A stretch of DNA of 64,000 nt from contig SGBC01000002.1 of the NCBI GenBank assembly GCA_004195045.1, positions 434,001 through 498,000 on the forward strand, read 5' to 3'. Below are positions 43,297 to 52,278 of the stretch, in pieces. Position 1 is the first letter of the stretch. The number at the start of each line of letters is the position of its first letter. A program made the position numbers and the translations under genes. The stretch comes from Candidatus Acididesulfobacter guangdongensis. Its GTDB lineage: Bacteria > SZUA-79 > Acidulodesulfobacterales > Acidulodesulfobacteraceae. The notes beneath the pieces were generated by a model. That model was not told the origin of the DNA, did not search any database, and saw nothing but the letters and a program-made list of their open reading frames with translations.

Positions 43297-43345
43297 AAAA
43301 AAATAGTAATTTTTTTCTTGACAATAGAACATATTAGTTGTATTT
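43297..43345 (+). promoter_or_regulatory. 49-bp control block, rightward promoter
   Basis: Perfect inverted duplicate of 38098-38146. -35 TTGACA at 43318-43323, 17-bp spacer, -10-like TATTTA at 43341-43346; transcript would start near 43353 and run into the HTH gene at 43399 and the whole transfer operon. Beyond the 49 bases the two copies differ. Confidence 0.78.
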
Positions 43346-43398
43346 ATATAAATAGGCAGCAAATAAATCAACTAAAAATTTAATTTAAAGGAGTCGCA

Positions 43399-43620
43399 AT
43401 GGGCTTTAATAATCATATAATCAGAACCTACTGTTATTCTATTAACATACCAATTAAAAGTTTCGCAAAGCAAATAGGAATTTCCGGCACGCACTTATTT
43501 AATTATATCGACGGCAAAAATAATATCTCACAAGCGGTCGCAGAAAAAATAGAAAAAATAACGAACGGCAAACTTAAAGCAGATAAACTCCTCGCACTTA
43601 ATAAAAAAAAGAGGAATTGA
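43399..43620 (+). CDS. Small Cro-like HTH protein
   Basis: A 73-residue protein with a helix-turn-helix: SINIPIKSFAKQIGISGTHL then FNYIDGKNNISQAVAEKIEK. Basic C-terminus. First gene behind the rightward control block, the position of a Cro-type counter-regulator in phage switches. Ribosome binding site AAAGGAG. Confidence 0.75.
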   Translation: MGFNNHIIRTYCYSINIPIKSFAKQIGISGTHLFNYIDGKNNISQAVAEKIEKITNGKLKADKLLALNKKKRN

Positions 43621-43622
43621 TA

Positions 43623-44165
43623 ATGAAAGCGTGGGAGCATAGATTAACATCAGTTTCTATATATTCGGCGGTATTTAGCTTTGCTGCTCAATATGATAAG
43701 GTTACCACACTTGAATATTTTAGTGTTGGATTTTTTTCAACATTAATAGGCGCTCATTTTCCGGATTACGATATTTTAATATTCGGACCAGGTTCGTCGC
43801 CGGAAGGTTTTATAAATATTAAAGGGCACAGGGGTATCATGCATTATTATAAATTTTATATAGCGATATTTATCCCGCTCGCTATTTTATTATTTGTAAG
43901 TAGGTTATATCTTAACTACTTAGGTTTTTTCCCATTACTGATTTTTTCAGTATCCTGTTTTTTGTTTGGCGTATTTATGCATATTCTTGAAGACGCGCCA
44001 ACTTCTGCAGGAATACCTGTAAAGAAATTTGATAATAAGTTGTATAAATCTTATAGCTATAAGGTAGGCAAGTTTGACAGTTTTAGCGTTATGTTTTTGG
44101 CTCTTTCAATAACGGCAGTTTCTATTTTATGCGTTGTATATAATATTTTGACTAAATTTCTATAA
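43623..44165 (+). CDS. YdjM-like membrane-bound metal-dependent hydrolase
   Basis: A 180-residue inner-membrane protein with about four membrane segments and the YdjM/DUF457 signature: LIGAHFPDYDIL (His/Asp), GHRGIMHYYK and FGVFMHILEDAPTSAGIPV. Relatives are called metal-dependent hydrolases and phage homologues exist, but the substrate is unknown. ATG 43623 is chosen over TTG 43617 since GAGG lies 8 bases before it. Its place at the head of a transfer operon is unusual. Confidence 0.7.
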   Translation: MKAWEHRLTSVSIYSAVFSFAAQYDKVTTLEYFSVGFFSTLIGAHFPDYDILIFGPGSSPEGFINIKGHRGIMHYYKFYIAIFIPLAILLFVSRLYLNYLGFFPLLIFSVSCFLFGVFMHILEDAPTSAGIPVKKFDNKLYKSYSYKVGKFDSFSVMFLALSITAVSILCVVYNILTKFL

Positions 44166-44167
44166 TT

Positions 44168-44542
44168 ATGAATAAACTTTGCAGATTTAAAGTATATTTA
44201 ATCGCAATATTCGCAGGATTTATAATAGCCTGCGGCGTTCTTGCGATTGATTATTATGAATTCTTAAATCAGCCTGTAGCTATTATAAATTATGAATATC
44301 AAATCAGCTTAATTATGCATAAAAAAGACTTAAAAAATAAAGTTATAAAGTATAGATTAAACTTAACTAAATTTTATCTTAAACATAAAAAAAACTGGTT
44401 AAATGTTTCAAAAGAAATGCTTTTGTTGTGTCCGATAGATAAGAGTTTAGTGCTATCAAAAAAAGTAGGCGTTATGGCATATAAAATGGTCAAATACGAT
44501 AAAAAAATAATTAACGTACTTAAAACAATTTATGGGAGGTAG
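44168..44542 (+). CDS. Single-pass membrane protein
   Basis: A 124-residue protein: N-terminal membrane segment YLIAIFAGFIIACGVLAI (residues 10-27) then a basic helical domain (KHKKNWLNVSKEML). Not recognised. Two bases after the YdjM-like gene. Confidence 0.5.
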   Translation: MNKLCRFKVYLIAIFAGFIIACGVLAIDYYEFLNQPVAIINYEYQISLIMHKKDLKNKVIKYRLNLTKFYLKHKKNWLNVSKEMLLLCPIDKSLVLSKKVGVMAYKMVKYDKKIINVLKTIYGR

Positions 44543-44545
44543 AAA

Positions 44546-44701
44546 ATGCCTAAAAAAATTTACCAATGTTCTGAATGTAAAAATTATTTCAAAGAGGACG
44601 AAATCTTAGAACTATTCCAAACCGACGAGACATCGAAAAAACCTAAAAAGATTTTCGTCTGCAAGTCTTGTTACGATAGAAAAATTAACCTAAAGCATTA
44701 G
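44546..44701 (+). CDS. 51-residue zinc-ribbon protein
   Basis: A very small basic protein with two Cys pairs, YQCSECKNY and FVCKSCYDRK, spaced for one zinc ribbon. It has a GGGAGG ribosome binding site and is followed by a GGAGG site for the VirB2-like gene 8 bases later. Possibly a regulator or RNA-binding protein; no family name can be given. Confidence 0.6.
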   Translation: MPKKIYQCSECKNYFKEDEILELFQTDETSKKPKKIFVCKSCYDRKINLKH

Positions 44702-44709
44702 GAGGCGTT

Positions 44710-45090
44710 ATGAACAGACTAATTTTATTTTATTTAAACCACGATAAGTTATTTTCGATTTTATCGCTTCTAATTGTCGGTATAAGTTCTTATTTTGCTT
44801 TTACCGCAACAGCCCACGCTTACATTCAGCCGATTAATCCAAGTACAAATGTTGGAAGCATTAATACTGGCGCTACAGGCATATTAAACACTGCAATTAC
44901 TTGGGTCTGCTACAGATTAGCACCGGCAACGACTGTATTAGGTATTGTAAAGGGTTTATATGATATTAAATTTCATAGGCCTGAAGCTGCAAGGAAAGCT
45001 TTTATAACGGGCGTTGCAGGCGCAGGCATAATGATAGCTCCGACAATAGTAAATGCAATAATCGGAATTGTAAATGGTAATGGTGTTTAA
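44710..45090 (+). CDS. VirB2/TrbC-like major pilin
   Basis: A 126-residue precursor with a long signal peptide ending AHAY (cut near residues 36-38), followed by two hydrophobic helices (about 60-80 and 100-122) joined by a basic loop (KFHRPEAARKAF), the classic VirB2/TrbC pilin layout. The position directly before VirB3- and VirB4-like genes supports this. It would polymerise into the conjugative pilus. Confidence 0.75.
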   Translation: MNRLILFYLNHDKLFSILSLLIVGISSYFAFTATAHAYIQPINPSTNVGSINTGATGILNTAITWVCYRLAPATTVLGIVKGLYDIKFHRPEAARKAFITGVAGAGIMIAPTIVNAIIGIVNGNGV

Positions 45091-45092
45091 AA

Positions 45093-45395
45093 ATGTTAAA
45101 CGAGTATCCTGTTTACGATATCTCAAATAAAGTCTTAAAGTTCGGCCTTTCGCTTTATGAGTGGCTTTTAGTTTTAGGCGTAGCAATTGTAGAGTTCGAG
45201 CTTTTTCACGCCGGTTTTCAAATGATTTACGATTTGCTTTCTTTAGCTTTGCTTGTGGTCGGTTTAAAGGTTTATAAAATCGGAAAACCTGACCAATACA
45301 TAAAAAGTTTAATACTTTATTACTGGCGCAGCAAAATATATTACGTGCCTTATAAATTCGAGAAAAAAAATGATAACATCGGCTTTAAATTATAA
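45093..45395 (+). CDS. VirB3/TraL-like inner-membrane protein
   Basis: A 100-residue protein with two hydrophobic segments (about residues 22-60) and the conserved start YPVYDISNKVLKFG. Size and position between pilin and VirB4 are those of VirB3/TraL, a channel component working with VirB4. Its end overlaps the VirB4 start by 26 bases. Confidence 0.7.
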   Translation: MLNEYPVYDISNKVLKFGLSLYEWLLVLGVAIVEFELFHAGFQMIYDLLSLALLVVGLKVYKIGKPDQYIKSLILYYWRSKIYYVPYKFEKKNDNIGFKL

Positions 45396-47859
45396 CTTTA
45401 AAGATAAGACGGAAGCTGCTTATAACCTTTTGAATTTACTGAATATCGAAAAAGATTCAGTAATTTCGATAGATGGCTCTCATTCTGCTATTTATAGGAT
45501 TACGGGCTTTGATTATTATTTAAAGACCGATAATGCGCTTAACAGGGTAGCCGATATTTGCGATTTATTTTTATCTCTTCTGCCGGAGGATTTTATTTTA
45601 ACTTTTATCTATAAAATAAAGGATACCGATCCGGATTTTATTGAAAATTATCGCAGTTCATCTAAGCCTCCGCATGATTTTAAATTTATAAAAGATAAAA
45701 AAATCGAAGATTTAAAATCTCGCATAATAAGAAAGGTAGATATTTATTTATACGCTACGGTAAAATCTTTTGATTTAGATGTAGCGTTGCAAACAAGCTG
45801 GTTTGCAAAAGCTGGAAGTCTTTTTAAAAACCGCCCTAACGCAATAATAAACCATGACAAATCTATTGAAAAATTAACTAATTTCTCAAGAAATCTATCG
45901 TTTTTATCGTCGAGTTTCGGAATAAAAATTGCAAGGCTTAAAGATAAAGAGATTTTTGATTATCTTTTTAAAGAATTAAATCCTGGTCGTAATATAGACC
46001 CGCCGTCTTATGACGAGGAAGATAAAAATTATACGCTGCGGTCTCTTTTATCATATTCACCTGTTTATGTTTCTAAGAACTCACTAAGCGTAGGGCAGAA
46101 GAATTATAAATTGATAAATATGCATAAGGCTCCGAAAGGTATTAATACGTTTGGAATAACGCAGCTTTTAAATTTTGCCGCTAAATATTATTTTTTTAAT
46201 TATACCGTTGCCGTAAGTTTTTTTATTCCAGAGCAGGAACGTAAATATAAAGATATAAGAACCGATGCAAACGTAAAAAGAAGCATGTCTGAAGCTACCA
46301 TAGGCGATTATGACGATTATAAAGGTTTAACGGAAACAGAAGTTATCGAAAATTTATTAAAATCGGTTGCTAAAAGCAGTAAAAAATTTGTGGATGTTTC
46401 ACTTTCCTTTAGAGTCGAAGACGATATAAAAAAAGATGCCGAAACCATCATACAGGGATGTAAATATTTTTCTAATATGGAAGTTATAGACGACCAATTA
46501 GAATACTTGAATATATTTTTATCATATTTACCAGGGACGCAGCATTTAAATTTTAGAAAAAAGACGGTTTCGTCTAAAGAAGCCGGTTGTTTTTTTCCGC
46601 TACATCAGGGCTTTACAGGAACTTCTAATGCGCCTATAGCGCTGTTGAATAGCAGGCTTGAGCCGGTTTCTTTAGACCTTTTTAATAATTTGCTGCCGGC
46701 AAAACATGCTAATATTTTCGGCAAAACGAGGTCTGGTAAAGGTTTTATGATGAACGGTTTTTTGACGCATTGTTTGTTGTCTTCGGATGATATTGATATC
46801 GTAGGAGTCGATATCGGGGGCACATACGAGAAATTTACGAGATTATTTAACGGAAATTATATAGATATAGAACTTGAAGGAGAGTACAATCTAAACCCTT
46901 TTCCATTTAAAAAAGATATTGTGCTTCCCTCAGGCGATTATAACCCTGAAATTTTAAATTTCTTATCGCATATTGTAGCTATGATGGTTCTGCCTAACGG
47001 AGTGCCGGAGCCTAACGACTATACTATAATTTTAAGGTCAATATCTTCGGCATACGACGCTATGACTTTAGACGAGAATCCTACATTTTCAGACGTAAAC
47101 AACGTGCTTTTTAATTACAAAGAAGGAAGAGACGTTACGGATAAACAAAGAGCCCTTCTGTTCGGCAAGAATATGTTTAGGTGGACTGACATTACGAGCC
47201 CTTATCTCAATCTTATAAACAGAAAAGGGACTATTGATTTATCTAACCGTATAAATGTTTTCGATTTGCAAAAAATTAAAGACTATCCGGAATTATCTAA
47301 ACTTATCTTTGCGATAATAAAAAATTTAACTTTTAAAAAAATGTATGACAGAAGCCGAAAAGTAATAATGTTTTACGACGAATGCCATCAATTCTTGGAT
47401 GATCCGGAAATAGGCAAACTTATTTCTTTTTTATATAAAACATCTGCAAAATGGGATGTTGCGATGTATTCTATTTCGCAGCAGCCGAGCGATCTCTTAA
47501 AAACGCAGGTAGGCAGGGATATTATTGCGAATTCAGGTATTAAAATTTTTCTACATCTCGATATCGACAATGTCACAATTGACGATTTAGCGGCTTGCGG
47601 TCTTAACGATAAAGAAATAGCTACCGTCAATAATTTACAGACCGAAAAAGGTTATTTCTCCGAATATTTTATAAAATTCGGAGAAAACTCTACTGTAATA
47701 AGAAACGAACCATCTTCTTTTGAATATTGGCTTTATTGCAAATCAAACGAAGATTGGCTTGTAGAAAATAAAATTAATCAAGAATACCCCGAAAAGTCTT
47801 TAAAAGAACGTTTAGAAATACTAGCTGAACGTTATCCGCACGGACCTTACGGGGTATAA
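45370..47859 (+). CDS. VirB4/TraC-type conjugation ATPase
   Basis: An 829-residue ATPase. Walker A NIFGKTRSGKGF lies near residues 447-458, Walker B VIMFYDECHQF near 662-672, then ISQQPSDLLKT. The N-terminal 400 residues form the TraC-like domain that interacts with VirB3 and the pilin. It is distinct from the orphan VirB4 at 10776, with little visible similarity outside the motor. The complete set around it makes this the working ATPase of the transfer apparatus. Confidence 0.9.
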   Translation: MITSALNYNFKDKTEAAYNLLNLLNIEKDSVISIDGSHSAIYRITGFDYYLKTDNALNRVADICDLFLSLLPEDFILTFIYKIKDTDPDFIENYRSSSKPPHDFKFIKDKKIEDLKSRIIRKVDIYLYATVKSFDLDVALQTSWFAKAGSLFKNRPNAIINHDKSIEKLTNFSRNLSFLSSSFGIKIARLKDKEIFDYLFKELNPGRNIDPPSYDEEDKNYTLRSLLSYSPVYVSKNSLSVGQKNYKLINMHKAPKGINTFGITQLLNFAAKYYFFNYTVAVSFFIPEQERKYKDIRTDANVKRSMSEATIGDYDDYKGLTETEVIENLLKSVAKSSKKFVDVSLSFRVEDDIKKDAETIIQGCKYFSNMEVIDDQLEYLNIFLSYLPGTQHLNFRKKTVSSKEAGCFFPLHQGFTGTSNAPIALLNSRLEPVSLDLFNNLLPAKHANIFGKTRSGKGFMMNGFLTHCLLSSDDIDIVGVDIGGTYEKFTRLFNGNYIDIELEGEYNLNPFPFKKDIVLPSGDYNPEILNFLSHIVAMMVLPNGVPEPNDYTIILRSISSAYDAMTLDENPTFSDVNNVLFNYKEGRDVTDKQRALLFGKNMFRWTDITSPYLNLINRKGTIDLSNRINVFDLQKIKDYPELSKLIFAIIKNLTFKKMYDRSRKVIMFYDECHQFLDDPEIGKLISFLYKTSAKWDVAMYSISQQPSDLLKTQVGRDIIANSGIKIFLHLDIDNVTIDDLAACGLNDKEIATVNNLQTEKGYFSEYFIKFGENSTVIRNEPSSFEYWLYCKSNEDWLVENKINQEYPEKSLKERLEILAERYPHGPYGV

Positions 47860-47872
47860 GGAGGGTGAAAAT

Positions 47873-48073
47873 ATGAAAAAATTATTATTGTTAGGATTAT
47901 TATTAATTCCGATTTTAGGGTTTACGGGATGCATGGCATTACAAAAACCTATGGATAATATGATGGGGGTAAATCCAAAAACAGGTTGTGCCTACGGAGC
48001 AAATTGTAGTCAGGTACCTAATTCCAACATTTCACAACAAAATCAAATCAATAAAACTTTAGCAAATAAGTGA
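47873..48073 (+). CDS. Small lipoprotein (VirB7 position)
   Basis: A 66-residue lipoprotein, signal MKKLLLLGLLLIPILGFTGC with lipobox FTGC; short mature part with TGCAYGANC. The size fits VirB7, which anchors VirB9, but there is no distinctive motif. Its signal peptide is almost the same as that of the lipoprotein at 38449. Confidence 0.65.
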   Translation: MKKLLLLGLLLIPILGFTGCMALQKPMDNMMGVNPKTGCAYGANCSQVPNSNISQQNQINKTLANK

Positions 48074-48084
48074 GGCTAATTATT

Positions 48085-49164
48085 ATGCTAAAAAAATTTA
48101 AAAAAATTTCAGTTTTTATAGTAATAATGACTCTTTCTATGTATTTATCTCTATCGCTTGCAAACACTAGAAGAGCTTATGCATTAGCAGTACCCTCAAT
48201 TTCAGGAGTTGTAAATGCTGCCAGTTCTTTGGCAGATGCAGGGAACGCTTTGGTACAAGCAGGAAACACGATAGGAATGGTACTGCCGCCTGTAGGTCCG
48301 TTCGGCCTAGCCACAAGTGTAAACCAGTTTTTATCTGGAAAATTTAAATCGTTAATGAATATGGGAAAAGCAATGCAGTCTTTAGCTAAACTTCAAGTTG
48401 CTTTGTCTAAGGTTCAGTCGTCTATTAACGCCGCTACTAACGCCGTAACTGACGTTTATAACGCAGAAGGCGATATAACTAACGCAAAAGATTCTTTATT
48501 ATCGCAGGGAATAACGCTTAATAACTGCAGCGGAGGACAGGGCGTTATGGGGTCCGTTGCGGCGGAACAATGCACGGACGATTCGATTAATAATAATATT
48601 GCGGAACTCCAGGGTACATATTCGGATTTAGGCGGTCAGGCTGGAATTTCTGGAAACGGTATTTCCTCGGCTTTAGCTGGCAGTTCTTTAAATCAATCAG
48701 CGTTACTTTCGGGCGCGAGTAATTTTCAATATATAAGCGAAAACGGTCTTGCCGGTTCAGTTGCTATATCTCCTGCAAGCAATTTATGTCAGGACGAAAT
48801 AGCGGCAGGCATAGTATCTAACTCGTCTCAATGTACTGAAAGTTATAAAAGAGCAATGAATTCTCAACTTAACGATAATTTGTTTGTTGACAGCACAAAA
48901 GGTATAGCGGCAGGCAACTCAATGATTGCAACGGGGTCAGGTTTTTCTAAAAACGTTTCAAACATCAGCGGCTCTTATGATTTACAGCAGGTAGAACTTT
49001 TAAAAATGCTAGCGGAAGAAAATGCTCAGCAGATTAAAGCAACAGGAGAACTAACAAAACAAATAGCTGTTGCTAATCAGACTAAAGCAGCTAAAAAAAT
49101 AAATAATTCAACTGTTCCTGGTGTTTCAAAGTTACCGGAACCGCCCAGCACTTTCATATATTAG
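48085..49164 (+). CDS. VirB5/TrbJ-like secreted protein
   Basis: A 359-residue protein with a signal peptide (VFIVIMTLSMYLSLSLANT, then a cut after the ALA near residue 37) and a long Ala/Ser/Asn-rich helical body. The C-terminal segment (LLKMLAEENAQQIKATGELT then KQIAVANQ) is like the terminal helix of VirB5/TrbJ. Four Cys occur as separated pairs. It would be a pilus-tip or periplasmic component. ATG 48085 has GAGG upstream and is preferred to a GTG at 48070. Confidence 0.6.
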   Translation: MLKKFKKISVFIVIMTLSMYLSLSLANTRRAYALAVPSISGVVNAASSLADAGNALVQAGNTIGMVLPPVGPFGLATSVNQFLSGKFKSLMNMGKAMQSLAKLQVALSKVQSSINAATNAVTDVYNAEGDITNAKDSLLSQGITLNNCSGGQGVMGSVAAEQCTDDSINNNIAELQGTYSDLGGQAGISGNGISSALAGSSLNQSALLSGASNFQYISENGLAGSVAISPASNLCQDEIAAGIVSNSSQCTESYKRAMNSQLNDNLFVDSTKGIAAGNSMIATGSGFSKNVSNISGSYDLQQVELLKMLAEENAQQIKATGELTKQIAVANQTKAAKKINNSTVPGVSKLPEPPSTFIY

Positions 49165-49172
49165 AAAAAGAT

Positions 49173-50510
49173 ATGAAAAAACTTATTTTATTTTTATTAT
49201 TGTTTGTATCTTTAGTTTTGATTTTTGCGGGTAAAGCCTACGCAGGAGTGTGTCCAGCCGGTCAGGTTGATACTAGTTATGGCGGGTGTGTTCCGGCGAC
49301 AACGGCAAAGGCAGTGCCGGATGCAAATGGCTCTGTCGGTTCATTTTCTTCATGGTTAAAAAAAACTGTCAAAAATCCTAACGGTATTTCAACCGTTCCT
49401 GCAGACATATGGGGAACTACGGGATTAGCAGGAACTGCTGAACTAGCGCCGTTTATGGAAAAACTGGGCTACGCAATATTAATATTCAGTTTTATTTACA
49501 ATTTATATATGAATCTTTATAGATATTCAGTTGGTTTAGAGAGCCAGGCAAAACCTTACTTTCATTTATTTTTTTCTTTTATTCTCTCTGCATCGTTTAT
49601 TTATGCCTGGAGTTATAATTCAGGAGGTTCTGGAAATATATTTTATGAATATTTGTCAGTGGTTAATAATGTGTACAATTCCATCGTAAATGGGATAATG
49701 GGGGCGTCCGTTATAGTCGGCTTATTGCATAATATTCATCATACGACGACGGTTATTACAAATGAGGTACATAATACTAAAACAGGCGGTTGGAGTTGGA
49801 ATCCTTTGTCGTGGGCATCTGCTGCAGTGGGTGCGGTCGTAGGTTATCTTATTAAATCGATTGGGGAATTAATAATAACTATAGCTTTGAGTTTATTATA
49901 TTTTTTATATTTAATCATAATCTATCTCGTTTATTTAGTACAGTTATTTTTCTTAGGCACTTTGTATGCAGTTTTTCCTATAATTTTAGGAGTGAATTTA
50001 GGAGACTACGCCAGCAATATGAAAGTACTTCAAAACTGGACGAAATGGTTCGTAGAAGTATCATTTTGGGGAATATTTATATCGCTTGAATTTACTATAT
50101 TTGCTTATATAGTCGGCAATCATTTTGCCGATTCAAATTCAATAATATCGCCGTTAACAGCTGTTCTTCTGCTTATAATAATGACTTTTTTACCGCTTGC
50201 CGGACCGATATTAATACATAAAATTTTTGGACTACATGCGGCCAGCAGTCATGCTAATTTACAAAACCATATCAAAGGCCTTACCGGTCGTAACAATAGC
50301 AGTGATAGTAATAGCGGTAAAAGCCAAGAAAAAGCTAAAATGGCCGCTAAAGCTATGGCCACAGGAGGGGCTTCCGTTCCTGCAGATATGACTAAAGAAG
50401 GTTTAAAAAAAGGAGTGCAGGAAGCAAGTAATACAATAAAAGAACAGGGCGGTACGTCCGGCGGAGGAATAGCGCCTGGAGCTCCTACTAAAAGAAACGC
50501 ACAAGCATAG
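49173..50510 (+). CDS. VirB6/TrbL-like polytopic membrane protein
   Basis: A 445-residue protein with an N-terminal signal segment, a Cys-containing loop (VCPAGQVDTSYGGCVP) and at least six membrane segments between about residues 95 and 350, then a hydrophilic Ser/Lys/Gly-rich tail. This is the VirB6/TrbL layout, an inner-membrane channel protein. Position between VirB5- and VirB8-like genes agrees. Confidence 0.75.
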   Translation: MKKLILFLLLFVSLVLIFAGKAYAGVCPAGQVDTSYGGCVPATTAKAVPDANGSVGSFSSWLKKTVKNPNGISTVPADIWGTTGLAGTAELAPFMEKLGYAILIFSFIYNLYMNLYRYSVGLESQAKPYFHLFFSFILSASFIYAWSYNSGGSGNIFYEYLSVVNNVYNSIVNGIMGASVIVGLLHNIHHTTTVITNEVHNTKTGGWSWNPLSWASAAVGAVVGYLIKSIGELIITIALSLLYFLYLIIIYLVYLVQLFFLGTLYAVFPIILGVNLGDYASNMKVLQNWTKWFVEVSFWGIFISLEFTIFAYIVGNHFADSNSIISPLTAVLLLIIMTFLPLAGPILIHKIFGLHAASSHANLQNHIKGLTGRNNSSDSNSGKSQEKAKMAAKAMATGGASVPADMTKEGLKKGVQEASNTIKEQGGTSGGGIAPGAPTKRNAQA

Positions 50511-50519
50511 AGGATAAAT

Positions 50520-51137
50520 ATGGACAACAAAAGACTTTTTAATGAAATATGGGGTTCTTTGAAATTAGAAAATCTAGGTTATAAGATTTTAGCGGGAGCG
50601 ATGTTTTTAGTAGCATTATCGGCGCTGGCTTTATCATATTACGCTTACTCTATAAACCGAGTGCCTCTGGTGATAAGGGTTAATGAAGCCGGTAAAGCAC
50701 AAGTGCTTAAAATGACCGCTTTTAAACATCCGGCAGGGAAAGGCGAAATATATTACTTTGCAAAATCATTCTTGAGAGAAATGGTAGGATTTAACAGTTT
50801 CACCGTTAGAACGCAGATCGCTAGGGCGTTAAACAAAATGAGCCCTTCTTACGCAAAATATATAAATTTAACTATAAAAAGGACTAAATACATTAAAAAT
50901 GCCGTCGCAGCTGACGTGCAGTTTCAATTAACAATTAAAAAACTTGAGATTAGAAACCAGACTAAACATCATATTGTGTTAAGGGCTATATTGACAGTTA
51001 ATATCATTGCAAATCAAACTAGCAAAATCGAGCAAACTGAAAATTATATGGACAGAATTATTCTGAAAAGAATAAAAAGGTCTGTGAATTTTCCGTTTGG
51101 GCTTGAAGTAGTCAATTTTACGGAAACTAAACTATGA
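50520..51137 (+). CDS. VirB8/TraE-like bridge protein
   Basis: A 205-residue protein with a short cytoplasmic N-terminus, one membrane segment (ILAGAMFLVALSALALSYY, about 23-41) and a periplasmic NTF2-like domain. RVPLVIRVNEAGKA and the mid-domain YYFAKSFLREMVGFNSFTVR are like the VirB8/TraE pattern. It joins inner and outer parts of the channel. Overlaps the VirB10-like gene by 4 bases. Confidence 0.75.
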   Translation: MDNKRLFNEIWGSLKLENLGYKILAGAMFLVALSALALSYYAYSINRVPLVIRVNEAGKAQVLKMTAFKHPAGKGEIYYFAKSFLREMVGFNSFTVRTQIARALNKMSPSYAKYINLTIKRTKYIKNAVAADVQFQLTIKKLEIRNQTKHHIVLRAILTVNIIANQTSKIEQTENYMDRIILKRIKRSVNFPFGLEVVNFTETKL

Positions 51138-52276
51138 TATTTAAAGACAAAAAAATTAAAGAATTAGAAAAACAGCTCGAAAATCCTAATCTCACGGATG
51201 AAGACAGGACTGCATTAGAAAAACAGCTTGCAACTCTTCAGTCGGAAAAATCTTCGCATTGGGGTTGGATTATAGTAATTGTAGCAATATTTTTGATTTT
51301 TATTTTTTCAAAGTTTATAGGTTTTTTTGTGAACAGTAAAAAAATTACAGTTAAAAAAAATAATAAAAAAATAGAAAAACCTGTCCGTTATAACGCAAAA
51401 GATTTTATTACTGCTCCGACTAAAAAGAAACATCGTAAAGCCGCTTATTCAAACTTAGCAGGCGAGATAAATGTTTTAAAAAACAAATTGAAAAACCAAA
51501 GGGTTACGCGCTTTAATCCTTCAAATGCTGCAGGTGCGGTCAGCAGCGCAGCCGGTTCTCATTCTATTTCGGTATTTGTAAACCCGAAATATTTACAAAA
51601 AATTAAAGTTTCGGAAGGATATAAAAGCCCAGTTCAATTAGCAAATGCCGCATTAAAATATCCAGGAGCAAACGGCGTATATAATCCTTACGCAAAAACC
51701 GCTAACGGCGCAAGAACAAATATTTTAGTTCCTGAAGGCACGGTAGTTTCGGCATATACGAAATATAAACTCTACTCTTACAATACGAGCGTGCCGGTTA
51801 TAGCGGTAGTTTCGGCTCCTTACAGTTTTAAAGGCAAGGTCGTCATACCGGCAGGATATGAATTTATGGGGTCGGTTGCAGGCCATACAAAATCAAGATT
51901 AGATATAAAGTTTACGCAGATAATAAATCCTACAAACGGGGAATCTTTAAGCGTAAATGCTGTTGCCGTTATGGAAAACGGTTCGGCCGGAATTACCGGT
52001 AATGCCCATTACCACGTAATTAAAAACGTTCTTGCGGGTATAGGTTCCGGAATTTTAGGCGCTGCAGCTATGTTTGCCGGAGGCGGTTCGGCAGTTAATT
52101 CGACCGGCGCTTATACTTATCAAGATACTTTACGTCAGAACGTAGCCCAAAACGAAATATCTTATGCTCAGAACAGTCTCAACAACGCTCAGCAGAGTGC
52201 AAACCAGGTAGTCATTACTTTACCGGCCAAGACGCCTATAAAAATAATGTTTTTAAAACCGCTTACGGGGAAATAA
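51134..52276 (+). CDS. VirB10/TrbI-like protein
   Basis: A 380-residue protein: acidic cytoplasmic start, one membrane segment (GWIIVIVAIFLIFIFSKFIG, about 37-56), a Lys/Ala-rich periplasmic stretch and a C-terminal beta-barrel domain with ILVPEGTVVSAYTKYKLYS, VIPAGYEFMG, ITGNAHYHVIKN and the closing VVITLPAKTPIKIMFLKPL. It is the energy-sensing scaffold linking the ATPases with the outer-membrane pore. The Pro-rich region is shorter than in VirB10 itself. Confidence 0.85.
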   Translation: MIFKDKKIKELEKQLENPNLTDEDRTALEKQLATLQSEKSSHWGWIIVIVAIFLIFIFSKFIGFFVNSKKITVKKNNKKIEKPVRYNAKDFITAPTKKKHRKAAYSNLAGEINVLKNKLKNQRVTRFNPSNAAGAVSSAAGSHSISVFVNPKYLQKIKVSEGYKSPVQLANAALKYPGANGVYNPYAKTANGARTNILVPEGTVVSAYTKYKLYSYNTSVPVIAVVSAPYSFKGKVVIPAGYEFMGSVAGHTKSRLDIKFTQIINPTNGESLSVNAVAVMENGSAGITGNAHYHVIKNVLAGIGSGILGAAAMFAGGGSAVNSTGAYTYQDTLRQNVAQNEISYAQNSLNNAQQSANQVVITLPAKTPIKIMFLKPLTGK

Positions 52277-52278
52277 TA

